Source: Micropterus salmoides | Lineage: Eukaryota; Chordata; Actinopteri; Centrarchiformes; Centrarchidae | Length of the DNA: 64,000 nucleotides | Assembly (NCBI RefSeq): GCF_014851395.1 | Contig: NW_024041039.1 | Coordinates: 10,273,513 to 10,337,512, forward strand | Direction of reading: 5' to 3' | In this document: one piece after another, positions 12,322 to 24,725 of the stretch | How positions within the stretch are numbered: position 1 is the stretch's first letter | Layout of the letters: the number at the start of each line of letters is the position of its first letter | Program-made: the position numbers and the translations under genes | The notes under the pieces: generated by a model | Told to the model about the DNA's origin: nothing | Seen by the model: the letters and a program-made list of their open reading frames with translations, nothing else | Database searches by the model: none

Positions 12322-15300
12322 TTGAAATCCATTTAATTGGAGTCCTTAGTAAAGTGAGACTACAGGTAACCAAAACAGTGAGAAAACACAAATAGCCCAC
12401 CCTCGGCTCAAACTCTTATCTACTATCATCTAATTTGGAATCAGGGAGATCTTACAACTTCATAGTTACTGAGAAACCGTGATGTTTATTTTCCTGCATG
12501 ACAGTTGAATTTAAATAGATGAAACAGATATGACACTGACATGAAAAATGCTAAACGTATCACAATATTTCACTGCAGTTCTCTAATCATCAGAACACTG
12601 AATCATTATCATTATTCTCATCTGGCTTGTATGTGTCAAGCCGCCAGGCCTGTTTGAATTAACGGTTAGACACATCAGCCCACACTGTTCTAGTTTGTTA
12701 AATAATTACATCAAATATTGTGGAGTATCAGCTCAGCTAATTTGAAAAAATAGAACTTAGAGTTAGCTGTAGCACCTGAATACCACTTACTGCTGTTGAC
12801 AGCAGGAGTTTAAATGGAATTACAGAATGGGGAAAAACACTTCTGGAAACAGCGACCACTCCCATTTCAAACTCTATAAACAGTTGAAATGTCCAGCTGC
12901 TACCACTCAAAGTGGTAGTAGCACGAATGCAGACATGACCAAAACTATACTGTAAAAAAAGAGATCAAACCTTAACATCAACATATCCTGTCTGAAAAAA
13001 GAGTTTTGCATATTTAGTAATGTTACATAAAATTCACTTTAAAATCAGTTCAAATGAACACATCTGGAACATGACCGCCACGAAACTTGAAGTTTATCTG
13101 ACATGGCTGTGAGATTACATCAGAAGAAAAAGTTGGGAACAATAGGATGCGGCTCCTGTTGGAGCTCTGAAGTAGCTAAGTCGGTACCTGGTGGTATTAG
13201 CCATAATAGTGAAAACTACAACTACTACTGCTACTACTACGCAGCTCCGAAACAATCGAAACTAAGAAGTTTCTATGTTCTATGACACCTTTTTTTTTTT
13301 CAGCTTTCGCAGAGCACAACGAATGGTCCATCATGGCGAGACTTTATATGCTGCTGAGTGATGTGAAGCAGAATAGTAAATGGGTAGTAAGTGGACTTCC
13401 CACTGTAGACACCACCATCATTAACTTCACCACCACGTCACCACATCACTACAACATCACCACTGCTGCTGACGCACCCACCCAGCCTGTAACCTCTACT
13501 CTTCAGCCAATTCACCTTGTGTAAACAAAGATTACACCCCATCCTATCCCCATCCCCCAGAGGGGAGAGCTGTGTCGTTACTGTCACCTAGTGGACGGAG
13601 GGGAGACAGAGATTGATTAATACACAAAGAGGTAAGACTGAGACAGAGATGGAAAGCACATGTGGGAACCACACAAAAGATGGCTCTCTGCCTGAGCGAA
13701 AGGAGAAGCAGCTGCAGAAGCATATTCCATTTAATGTAACAAGAAAAATAGATATGCAAATGTTCTATCAACACAGTGTGTCACTTTAGAGTGTCTTTAT
13801 CACAAAAACTTCACACATTCCAGGCTCTGAGCTTCATAGCTATTCCGAATCCCGTAATTTTAGAGGAGGGACCAAGCTGACCACTCAGCCAAAACAACCA
13901 AAACTTTCTCCGGAAGCTTACCTGAGTCCATAAAAGCTGATAATAGAGCCAATAATTGGGAGAGAACAGCAATAATGGAGTTTTAGTGAGGCAGTAAATT
14001 CTTTAATTAGTTGTTAACACCCTGTGTCTATATGGATAGGTTGACGCTTCCCCCATTGCTAGCTGCTGTCTAGAGCAGGCTGGATGGATATCTTTAAAAA
14101 CAGAAAAGACCATCACCTTTACTGTTAACAGGCTGTTGAGCACCTGTATGTCATAACAGCAAGCTGCTGGGAGAAAAAAGCTGCCATGTGCAAGCTAGCT
14201 TGTAACTTTGCGACCCAGAAGCTTGAGATCAAGCTTGAGATTGAAAATACAGACAGGGTAGAGGATCTTCTGTGGGCCCAGGCCTCATGCCGCCTGGAAG
14301 AAAACCCTAGTTGGCTGACATTTCGGGATGTATCACGGTATGGACATTCTCCAAACATACAGTCTTTGCGGGTAAAGACAAAGGCTTCAAGGTAGATAAA
14401 TGCAAATGATGCAGGGACTGGCAAACCAACGGACATTCCTGAAGAGTGATACGATCTTTCAGTCCACAAACTATCCAATGATAGGAGTGGTACAGTAGAG
14501 GAGAGAGTGAATAATCTGACAGGGTGGTCTGTCCTTTCTGTACTTGGCTAGTTGACGGGCGTGAGGGGGAAAAGGAGAAGAGCTGCAGGCTGCAGTAGAA
14601 GTAGAGGCAGGACCTGCGGCAGTAGCAAAAGGGAAGTACCAGCATGGTTCACTCTTGTCCTAAGCCAGGAGAGTTAAAGGCAGGAAACCATTACTAAAGT
14701 GTAAATGCACTCAGCCATCACTGCTTAAACACAGTCGAAAATATGTTCCAGCACTTTGTGTGGGAGGAGGTCTGTCCCATGCAAACACAATAGGGCTCTC
14801 TTGTCCCGTTTAAATAAAAGACTCTAGGACAAGTTAAAGCCCTACACAAACCTACCAGTTTCACTCATATTGTTAGCGAGCTCGCTGTGTCTCTTTCCAA
14901 ACATTGCATAACGCCGCTCCAGATGCACGCTGGTGGTTTGAGCATGATGAGAGACTGTGATTATGTTACATACGGCGGTGGTTTGATGCAATAATTATGC
15001 AATCAGCAGCACAGCTTTGTGTTATGTCTATGATTTATCAACATTATTTGAATTGGGGTAATTAATTGTCGCATGCGGGCGGGCAGCTTAATGGCTCACT
15101 GTGTGACAGGGCATCTCTGACGGCTTTTGTTTTGGCAGATGGCCGCGTGCCACGTGGCTCACCCAGCACCAGGGAAACTATACTCAGACTTAATCACAAT
15201 ACAGGCCTTACCCATCTGCCTATCAGTGCTTTCTAAGTCATATACAAACAGACTATAGATCTGCAGATAGGGAAACAGATGCTGAGAGGCCTAGATAGAC

Positions 15301-18300
15301 AGAAACTGGCTCTTCTACTCCAGTATAAAACCAGAGCAAACATGGCAATATTCATGCAATCTCAAGACAGTTTTATCAAGATTTGTATAAATGATCACAT
15401 TTCACTCAAGCTGGGAATGAGAGGCAAGTCATTAAAGAGGCAAATCCTGGAGCTGCTCCATTGGCAGTCAATGACAGACCGACTTTCTGGACTGACTCTG
15501 TGTCCGACGTGATGCTGAGAAAGGTCAAGCAAACATTCTTTGAGTCTATAAGTCTCCAATTCATTGTTAGTGGAGCACATCCACGTTTTGTCTTGTGATG
15601 GCATCAGATTATAGCCTTGGTTCTCCGGTTTCTGGCTTTCTGAAAGACTTGTTGCAGAAGGTAGCGGAAGGAACCAAAGATCAGCTACAGCTGAATGCAT
15701 AGGAGCATTGGATACTGCATAGAAATCTTTGTCAGAAATATACAACCGTCAGCACATTTTAGGAAAATCCTTTAGAGCAACATTCAAAGCTTTACTGAGT
15801 TCATTTTTAACATGTGTGGATGCAAAATCGTTAATGAAATTCAACAACACGTAAAAGAAACAGCTCCATCATTCTGTAATTGAGGGGTCAAGATCTCCTC
15901 GTTGGACAAACTCCAACTAAACCATGCACGGATGTGGTGGTCGCTTTTATCCTGCTATTTTGTCCGAAAAGCTGAAATCACTCCAGACTGTCAGCAGAAT
16001 CATGAGTGGGAACCATTTTTTGGAAAAAGTCACAGAGTAACCAGACTAATAAAACCAAGAGTTTGAGGTGTTCCAAAACGTAACATACATCATTTGAAAA
16101 CATCTGATTAGGAAAACAAAAACTCTGAGAGAATCAAAGTACAACTTTATGGGCGATATCTAAAGTTTTAAGCGTTTTATTACAAAGTCATAAAGTCCTG
16201 AAAAAAAAAAAATTAAACGTACTGTTGAAATCTTGATTTATTTGTCAGGGAATATTTTTAATTTTTACATCAAATGGAAATACACTATTTTCTTTTCCAT
16301 TTGGATATGTAACGGTTCATAAAAGTAACAGATGACACCTTGGCTCTGACTCACTACAGTGTGTGGGGGCTCTTCTGCAGGAGCCCTGGGACAGATCCTA
16401 ACATGTCCTAAAAGGATCCGTCAGTTTGCTTTTGTTTAGCCATCACTGAGGCCAGTTTGGCGACAGGAGTTGCATGGCCTGTGTACATTTGAAGCAACAG
16501 CGAGGCGCTGTGGTGTGAGAGTAGAAAATGCTTTTTGGGCGCTGGCTTTGCTATGACAGATGCCGACGATGAACTCTTGACACTGGCTCAACCGGTTTAT
16601 GTTCAACATGTGTGTCTCCGTTACTGTCTCTGGTTTCCAGGAGGCTGCCCCAGCTGGATGACTGTGGACGTAGGTATGTGTGGGTCTGTGTGTGTGTGTT
16701 TGTGTATGTGTGTGTGTGTATGTGTTGAGGCCAAGGAGAGATGAGAGGAGCAGCAGGATCTGTAGCTATCTGGGAGGTTGAGCATAATGACACACCGGGG
16801 ACAGATTAGGTTCCTGTCCATCAGGGTTCCATCAGGAAGACTCTGATTTACAGCCATGCTGACCAGCCAGCCAGCCCTCCACCCAAAGCAAACACACGGA
16901 AAACACCACCGCCTCTGTGTGGTGGCAGCTGGTGGGCTCGCACACATGTTGCATTTGGCTACTTCGTACACCCGCTCAGTTTTTGACTTCAACATCAGTG
17001 CAGTAGTAAGCATGGAAGGTCTTTAGCAGCAACAAGCTTGAAATTAAAATTCTTCACGTGTGTGCATATATGTAGATGTCTGTCTATAATACATAATGCT
17101 ATGCATGCTACATACTGCCTACCTCCCCAGAACAGTGAAAGTATGAGACAGACAGATTCATTAAACAAGATGTCACCCCCAAACACAACAATGATTAATC
17201 ACACGCTGCAAATTATAAGCACCTGTATGAATGAACAGCAAAGCAAAGTCCTCTCCCACTGTCTGACTGCATGCTTTCACTCTCTCAGACAGCCAGCCCA
17301 CCGCCATAGCCCCCCCCCCCTTCTCTCCTCTGACCCTCTGCCCCCCTCACTCATACCAAGAGGAAGTCTGCCTGAAAAGAAATAACTCACCGCGTACACA
17401 AAAGGCCATTTTGACTTAAACTCTCCGTGAAATGATAGATTTTGATGTTTTATGCTGAGTCAACCTATAGGAGCTGTGATGCAAGTAAATGCAAAGCAAA
17501 TATGTGGCACCTGGATGTGGCATGACTTTATATCAAATATGTGGAAATCAATGAGGGCAGTTCCATATTTTTTTGCTTTTAGGTTAGCAAAAAGAGGTTT
17601 CTTTAGAAAATGGCACAATTAAAGAAAAACAACCTGATGATTAAATGGCAATTCAGTTTTTAACCTAAATAAAGCAGAAAAACATTCTTGTTTTATTCTA
17701 TCTTTCAACATACTGAATTCACTTTTAGAGTACTGTGGTCCTGTGTGTAGAACCACCTGAATTCATTATGCTAACAAGCCAGCCCTGCTGATAGGCACAC
17801 GGGCTGATGTGAGGAAATGTGAGTTTGATTAATGTGGGCAATATTGAGCTGTGCAGACTGCTCCCCAGCCCCAGTTAAAGAAGTCGTCTGCCATCAGGTT
17901 CAAAAAAGGCTGCAAGCTGCAGAGTGGTCTCTCTGGTGTGCACTGCTGCCCGACACTTCACAGCAAATCTGCAGCAGACCTTCCCTCTCCTGCCACACAA
18001 AACAAAAGTGGCCCCTGCCTGGACCTGAGTAAATCTAACTGGCACACAAAGCCCTAAATGAAAACCATATTCCTGATAGCTTACACAATGAGGGAGATGT
18101 GCTTTGTGTTTTGCGTTCATGTATATACATACCAAATAGACCTGGGCTGGCTTGTCTCAGTCTGTGATACTCCAGTGCTCTTAAACTAGCCAGACCACAG
18201 CAGGCAGGCAGGACCAATTGGGCCAATGAAGCAGACTCTTTTGAGAGCCAGTCCCATGAGATGGACCATCTCACGAAGGCAAGCCACCAGCCAGCTGCAT

Positions 18301-20404
18301 CCAAAAGCAGCAACCCTGGCAATCTCGAGCCCTTAGGCATAGAGGTGTAGAGGTACAGGGGGAGAAGGGAGGGGGAGAGAGAGTGGGAGGAAGGGGAAAG
18401 CTGAGCAACTAACAGAGCCCCCAGGTACCTGCCTATACAGTCGCCTCTCTCCAAATGTTTACTTTGGACCAGACTGGCGGCCAACTGGTTGCAATTGACC
18501 CTCTACCAGGACGAGTTAGAGAGTGAACATGAGACTTTTCCTTCTGGGAAAAAGATGGGGGAAAGCCACACACGTACACAGACTCTAAAGCACACATGTA
18601 GAAATGTATCTCAACAGATAAAAAGCAAACACAAAATTACAGGTCACTTTAATAGTACAAACAATGTATATGCTTAGAGAAGAACCTGTTTTTGTTCAGC
18701 CTAATGCATCAGAGTAAAAGAGTAAAGACAACATTTTTTAGAACTAAGCTGGAAAGACACCAGAAATCAACAGCAGACCCAAGACCACCTGCCAGAGACC
18801 TGCTGACTCTCTGTCTGGTCTGGTTCAAACAGGGCGGCTGGCACATAGGACTGGGCAAAGTCAGACACTGTCACCACCAAAAACACCATTCTATAGACTT
18901 GGAGCCCTCTTCTGCCATCCCACGTGTTAACCGACTGGTCATCCACCCAACAGCAGGGAAAGGCTAAGATGTGATGGAGGAGGGTTGCTGAGAGGACGCC
19001 CGCTGGCCCCATAGACTAAATAAAACCTCTTAATCCTTATAAACTGCTCCATATGAGTATTATATCCCTAACTCTGCGCAGGATTTCCAAGGGAATGGAA
19101 CTCATTTCGTGGGTAAAACATTACCAGGATTCCTCCTGTTGCTGCCTGGCTTCCATCATAGGTTCCGTGTTCTGCTGAGACCCGCTGCGATGCAAACCCT
19201 CAATTCCCCCGCAAATATTGCTGACAGAACGCATTTATGATGAAAAATGTCCCGGAAAATGTAAATGAGGGGGCTGGCTAGATGAGATGATTGCTTCCCA
19301 TGAGTAAGCATGTGTAAGCATGCGTTCGGACAGGCAAAACATGTTGCCCGACAGTGTGCGCTAAAGCTGTTTAGGGATTCACTTCACCACAAATTTGTGA
19401 AGGCGGCATGCAACCCCTTGCAAAACATGATCATACAGACCTGCTGAGTTGATATGATTCTTAAATAAAAATCACATTTAAAAATAAACATGTCTGTGTA
19501 ATCATTTCTCTTGTCAGCTGGCCTATTCATGCTCAGCACGCAAACCCTCTCAGAGCACACCTGAGTAGTGTAAGCATACGTCGGCCCCCGAGCAGGAAAT
19601 AAGGAGGTGGGGGGGGCAGGTTGGCATTTCACTCCGGGCCAGTCATTTGTCACAATTGTCACAGAATGCACAAACACAAATTACTGAATTATAACTGCGG
19701 ATGTGTGTGTCCTGCCTTGGTTAAGTCAAGACAGCACTGGGAGCTGTCATAACAGGGGCTGGTGTTGGGGCCACCACGAGATGGAGGAGGTGGGCCGAGT
19801 CTGTTTTTGTGATTCCTGTGTTAGCAGTTAGGTGTTTATTTGGGTAAAAGCAATGTGAAAACATGGTTGACTGAGAGAGGACAAATAGAAAAATTATTAA
19901 ATAGCAAGGTAGAGAGAAATAAAGTTGAAGAATAACATTTATTGCAGACAATAAACAAATTGGATTGAGCTAAACCAAGTGGTTGCTTAACTATCATATA
20001 TTATATTAATACATAATCATTATACTAATTAATAGCCAATCTAAAGCCAATTAAGTAATTTTTTCATGCAAAAATAGCCAAACAGGCACTAGTTCCAGAG
20101 TTTTGGACTGTTGGTCAGACATTTGAAGATGCTACCTTGTATAGTCCAAACCAGTAATGGATTATTGAGGCCGATACTGATAGCAATATCGAAAAAGACA
20201 TCAGACAGACCAACCTGGGTTGTGGAATATTTTAAGGGGAATTTTCTGTATTTTTCTTACATTTTATAGAAATAACTATTAATCAAGAAAAGTATCAGGG
20301 TGGAAAATTAATATTAGCTTCAGCCCTAATTTCAACATTGCTAAAATATTTATTTGAAAGTCTGGAAGTGAGAATATCCTCCTACTACTTTATGCTATGA
20401 AGCA
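12322..20404. other. Long intron stretch without recognised genes
   Basis: I saw no exon or bounded transposon in these 8 kb. A GT microsatellite lies at 16687-16726. Minus-strand frames at 14125, 14307, 15395 and 18035 (112-149 codons) lack family motifs and have the composition of chance frames. Segment 14920-15190 (homeodomain-type taattaattg, E-box-like cacgtg, balanced composition, no repeats) and segment 19040-19290 look like possible conserved non-coding blocks. Segment 20090-20340 ends in a cagcccta string that might be a MITE end, but no partner was found. Confidence 0.4.
16687..16726. repeat. (GT)n microsatellite, interrupted
   Basis: GT runs with TT and TA interruptions. Confidence 0.9.
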
Positions 20405-21055
20405 TTACATCACATTTACATTACAGCTTTTATCCAAAGCGACTTACATTTGAGGAACAACAAACAAGCATCAACAGAGCATCAACACAGCACAAAGATG
20501 TACAACTGACAATACATACTAGTAAGGGCAGCAATAAATACTAGTAAGAAGTAATAGCATGTATGGCATCAATGGAATAAATGCCTAGGGAAAGAAGAGT
20601 TAACAAAAACGTGCAATCAATACAAGAGAACTATAAGGGGATAGAAGAAGAAGGGGACAGGAAGTACATGTTAGAGGTTAGGGGTTAGAGGTGTTATAAG
20701 AGGAAGTGTTCTGGGAAGAGATGAGTTTTCAAGAGCTTCTTAAAGTTAGAGAGGGACGACCCTGATCTGATGGCGTGTGGTAGCTCATTCCACCATGGTG
20801 GTGTCACAGATGAGAACAGCCGAGACTGAGATTGCTTTGTGTGTAGGGATGGCAGAGCCAGGCGCCGTTCGTTGGAGAAGCGCAATGGTCGAGAAGGAAT
20901 GTAGACTTGTATTAGGGAGTTTAGGTAGATGGGTGCAGACCCAGTAGTCACTCTGTATGCAAGCATTAATGACTTGAATTTGATTTGGGAGGCCACGGGG
21001 AGCCAGTGGAGCAATAGAATGAGTGCTTTTGGCAACCTATCATGCAAGAGGCACG
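20405..21055 (-). mobile_element. 5'-truncated LINE (L2/CR1-type) tail
   Basis: On the minus strand a 117-codon frame (21047-20694) encodes the C-terminal end of a non-LTR reverse transcriptase. Its landmarks are LLHWLPVASQIKFKSL, LAYRVTTGSAPIYLN, PSRPLRFSNERRLALP and PPWWNELPHAIRSGSSLSNF, ending KKLLKTHLFPEH. The 3' part (20690 down to about 20405) is untranslated and contains, in plus orientation, tccaaagcgacttacattt, a hallmark of a widespread teleost repeat tail. The methionine is arbitrary, because the frame is simply what survives 5' truncation. No clear target duplication was found. It is an inactive fragment. Confidence 0.88.
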
Positions 21056-21059
21056 CAAG

Positions 21060-22088
21060 GTAAAATACAATCGCTGCCTATACTGTCAGCAATTTAAACG
21101 ATATATAATATGACTTAAAGATTTGCTAATGTTGAAATGCTACAATGTAGTAAACCAACACCTATGTTAGCTCTATACAGGACAAAATGTCTCAGCCATC
21201 TGTATCTATGCTGCACAAACTAAATCCCCAGTGTTACTGAAAGGGGTGCGGGTATGTATCTGACTCACCCTGTTGTACAGTGAGTGTGTGTCGAGGTGAA
21301 CCACACAGGTGTGGTGGGCCAGACACAGGAAACGTATTAACATGGACCGCCGTTTACTCTCCTAACCACACTGCGTCCCAAAGGGACATGGATAAAAAGC
21401 TAAAGCCAAAGTCTCTTCCCACACACACACACACAAATCCAAACATATAAATTCAGATATACTAGACAGTTACATATATACTGAAAAAAATGAAACTTAA
21501 AAATGCACGCACACACACATTTAGATACAGAAGCACGAATTAAGCCATACACAGACAAATTCAAACATAAATTTTAATATTTAAACATACAACCATACAA
21601 CCATCCACAGATGTATGCATGCACATACACATGCACTTATATTCAGACATAAACAAAATTTCACACACACATTGACACTCACAGACAGAGACAGGCACCA
21701 GTTTCTCCACCTCTCCACGTTAACACCTGTCCACATAGACATTCACACACCATCCATTAACACCTACATAAAACACCTACAGGCGCCCGTATTCTATTAG
21801 AGGTCAGCGCCTAGCTCCTCAATTTCATGGCCCATGTATGAGGGCCGCAAAGGTGAATGTGATGACAGAAGGGCAGGCGAGCTGCACTGCTGCAGACAGA
21901 CCATGGCTCAGTAATACATTATGCACACACAGACGCATGAAATTGTCTTGGGTGTACACCTATACATCTCAATTTCAACTGTGATCAAATTGAGGCTCTA
22001 AAGCACATCAGAGATGGACAAAAAGGAAACCTCAATGTGCAGATTCAAAATAAAAGGAAAAATAAAAAAGATGATTTTGATGTTTTTA
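21060..22088. other. Intron stretch, CA-rich, nothing else recognised
   Basis: Short (AC)n near 21421-21436 and a diffuse acaca-rich zone to about 21790. No exon or transposon boundary was seen. Confidence 0.45.
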
Positions 22089-22096
22089 GTCTAAAT

Positions 22097-22470
22097 CAGT
22101 GGTTCACAAACTTCTTAGGCAACGCACCCCCTTCTATATATTGACTGGGTTGATGCACCCCAAAAAGAGACAAAAAGAGGATCTATATGAGGATTTGTAA
22201 GTGCAGAGTGGCTGGCTCAGCCTGAGAGGGAGTGAGAGGAGGAAGGTGAGAGAGGGAGAGAGGTGTGTGAGTAGCTATTCCCTGTGAGCTAGTATTAATA
22301 ATAATGTTTTTTTTATTTTAGTTTAAATTTACAAAGGACAATTTTCAATTTCGGGTTTTAATTTCATGAATAAGTATTATTGTAGTTATTACACTATTAC
22401 ACCACCATTACATTTTTCCTGTCATGCAGACCCTAGAGGCAGCTCACGCACCACACTTTGGGAATCGCTA
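22097..22470. mobile_element. hAT MITE, 374 bp, perfect 8-bp target duplication
   Basis: The left end is CAGTGGTTCACAAACTTC. The right end reads, in reverse complement, TAGCGATTCCCAAAGTGTG. The identical 8-mers gtctaaat occupy 22089-22096 and 22471-22478. This is a textbook hAT non-autonomous element of the teleost cagtggttctcaaac type. There is no transposase. Confidence 0.93.
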
Positions 22471-22478
22471 GTCTAAAT

Positions 22479-24320
22479 GATTCATCAACCACTTCTTCCT
22501 CAAATGACAAACTGCTTTTCATTTATCCCTATTGTTACTCCCTCCACTCTCTCTTAGGTATTGAGTTGTTCTCTTTGGCAATCTGACAGTCTCTCTAGGC
22601 TGTACTCTTTTTCTCCCCCCCCTTCCCTCTCTCTGAGGAACTAAGTCTCTTCCATGGCTGGGAGGTTGTAATTTGTTACAGGCGGCTGGGCAGGCAGAGA
22701 GGTCTCCCTCTTATCTGGACAGGGGATCACCAGGAAAATCATATCAGAGGGAAGGCGTGTTTAAATATAGCCGTAATTGCAGCAATCATTTCTTGCTGTC
22801 TTTTCAACCCCCACCTCCCGCTTTAAAGGCCCCACCTCGGTTCCCCTAACTTTCTCCAGTCCCCCCATCCGCCCCCTCCCCACCCACCGCCCCCCAATTC
22901 CCCACCGTTTTTCCCCTGGCTTTTCAGAACTACCTCCCTCTTCCCCAGTGTTTCCTCCTCTAGTATCCAGTTAATCCTGACTCGTGGTGTGGGCTTGGGG
23001 GCTGACAGTTGCATGACAAGGAATGTTTCCCTTTGTAAGAGCCTACTTCCTCCTTGCGCAGTTTTAGCCTAATTGAAATGTTTCCTATTGAGCTCAATCA
23101 AGGAGGCAATTACCTAATTATTCGCTTATGCCTAACTCGACCCTGCAGAGAGAGACGGAGAGCTAGAGAGAGGGGAGAGGGTTGGAAAGGGGTGGTTGAG
23201 GAGGAATGGAGGAGAGAAGCAGATATACTGAGATAATATGGGACAGACGAAATAAAGGAACAAATTAGGCTACGAACATTTTCTACTGTACAGGGAGACA
23301 CAGTTTCATCTGTAAGGGCTGAAATGTGCACACTTCAATAAATGTCCATTTTAACCAGCTCTTTATGATAAATGTGAGGCATTAAAATCTTATTTTGCTG
23401 AATGCTAATAGAGAAAATGCTGCACTTTGCTCAGAAATGTATGATTAAAGTGACCTTTAATATTAGTATTGAGCGACGCCTCACTTCAAGATATTGCCTT
23501 TAAGTGAAATTACACTGCAAACGAGAGAAATCCTTATGATCTTTTTTTACTGGCAAGACTAACATAAGATGCATATTTTTTTGCAGCGCACAGAGGAAAA
23601 AGGTGGTTCTCTGCGAAAGTGTCTGGTTTTATGGGCTCATAAGGAAAAGTATTATCAAAGAAAGAAGCAAGGGGGACGGGGGAGACATTAAAGGAGCTGG
23701 AATGTTTTGTCCCAGCTCAGCCGGCCTCCAACACATTTAATAATGAGACAGGTAATAAAACACACACGCACCCCTCATATACACAACACATATCACGGCA
23801 AATGGGAGGGACATGTTTTCATACGTTTTCTTCCAGGCTTTCCTGACATTAAAACAGATTGCCTATGTCATGTTCTGACCCATAATAAACAAAATTTTAT
23901 AGCTCATTTGAAAATGGAGTATGTTAAAAAGCAATCAGTACATCGTTAAAAGTATCCATCTTGTGCAAAGTAAAGCTTTACTTTTGAATAATTTACTTCA
24001 GCTCTGTGAATAATGTCCCTCAGCGGTGCGATGGATGGTGTAAATATCACTACCTGTGTGAGAGAGGCTGTGTATGCTATGATTTGAATTCTGTCCTTCT
24101 TCTCTCTCATCTCTGTAAGCCCGCCCTTATTCGCAGCTTCAACAAGTGTTGGCTGCTCTTAAATCAATCATTTAAATATATGGATAAATCAGCAAGCCGT
24201 CTGGGTTTAAGCACACATGCCGTAGCTTAATTCACCCGAGCAAATGAGCACAGCAGCCATATTTCAGCCAACATGTGCACCACTGTTGTCTAAACAAGCG
24301 CTGCGAGGCAGGCCGCAGAG
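22479..24320. other. Intron stretch, no gene recognised
   Basis: Pyrimidine-rich 22600-22960 (ccccccttccctctctct and similar) gives proline-rich chance frames. Segment 22660-22800 is GC-balanced with a cluster of taattg/aatcat cores and could be regulatory. No exon or transposon end was seen. Confidence 0.4.
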
Positions 24321-24372
24321 GAGGGTCCTGGCTGGAGGTCATGGAAAGCAGTTATAATGCGCACACACAAAA

Positions 24373-24437
<65 letters not shown>

Positions 24438-24496
24438 CGCACGCTGTGAAGGGAGTGAAGGCCCTGGCTTGAGGTCATGGAAATCTGTTATAATGC
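24321..24496. repeat. Direct duplication split by a microsatellite
   Basis: The 40-mers at 24321-24360 and 24457-24496 are near-identical: gagggtcctggctggaggtc versus gaaggccctggcttgaggtc, then atggaaagcagttataatgc versus atggaaatctgttataatgc. The offset is 136 bases and the space between holds the TA/CA microsatellite. It looks like a local duplication that grew by repeat expansion. Confidence 0.9.
24372..24433. repeat. Compound (AT)n(AC)n microsatellite
   Basis: About 14 AT units pass directly into about 17 AC units. Long frames across it on the minus strand are artefacts. Confidence 0.97.
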
Positions 24497-24671
24497 CGCC
24501 TTTCACCAGGGAAAATGAGAGGAGCAGGAGATCACAGACAGAAGCTGCTTTCCTGTGACACATATGAGCATATGTATACACACTAACACTTATACACACA
24601 CACACACGTGCGTGCTGTGGCCTCAAAACACACACACAAATAGGCCCGGCAAGCATATGATGACTTGATCA

Positions 24672-24709
<38 letters not shown>
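24672..24709. repeat. (AC)n microsatellite
   Basis: A pure AC run of about 19 units, with a shorter AC run at 24593-24606 upstream. The 251-codon minus-strand frame over 24583-25338 runs through this repeat and is not a gene. Confidence 0.96.
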
Positions 24710-24713
<4 letters not shown>

Positions 24714-24725
24714 CACACACACAGT

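Noticed and set aside
18035..18484. 149-codon minus-strand frame
   Set aside because: No recognisable domain, no splice context, and composition like surrounding intron.
20090..20340. MITE ending in cttcagcccta
   Set aside because: No matching left end or target duplication was found.
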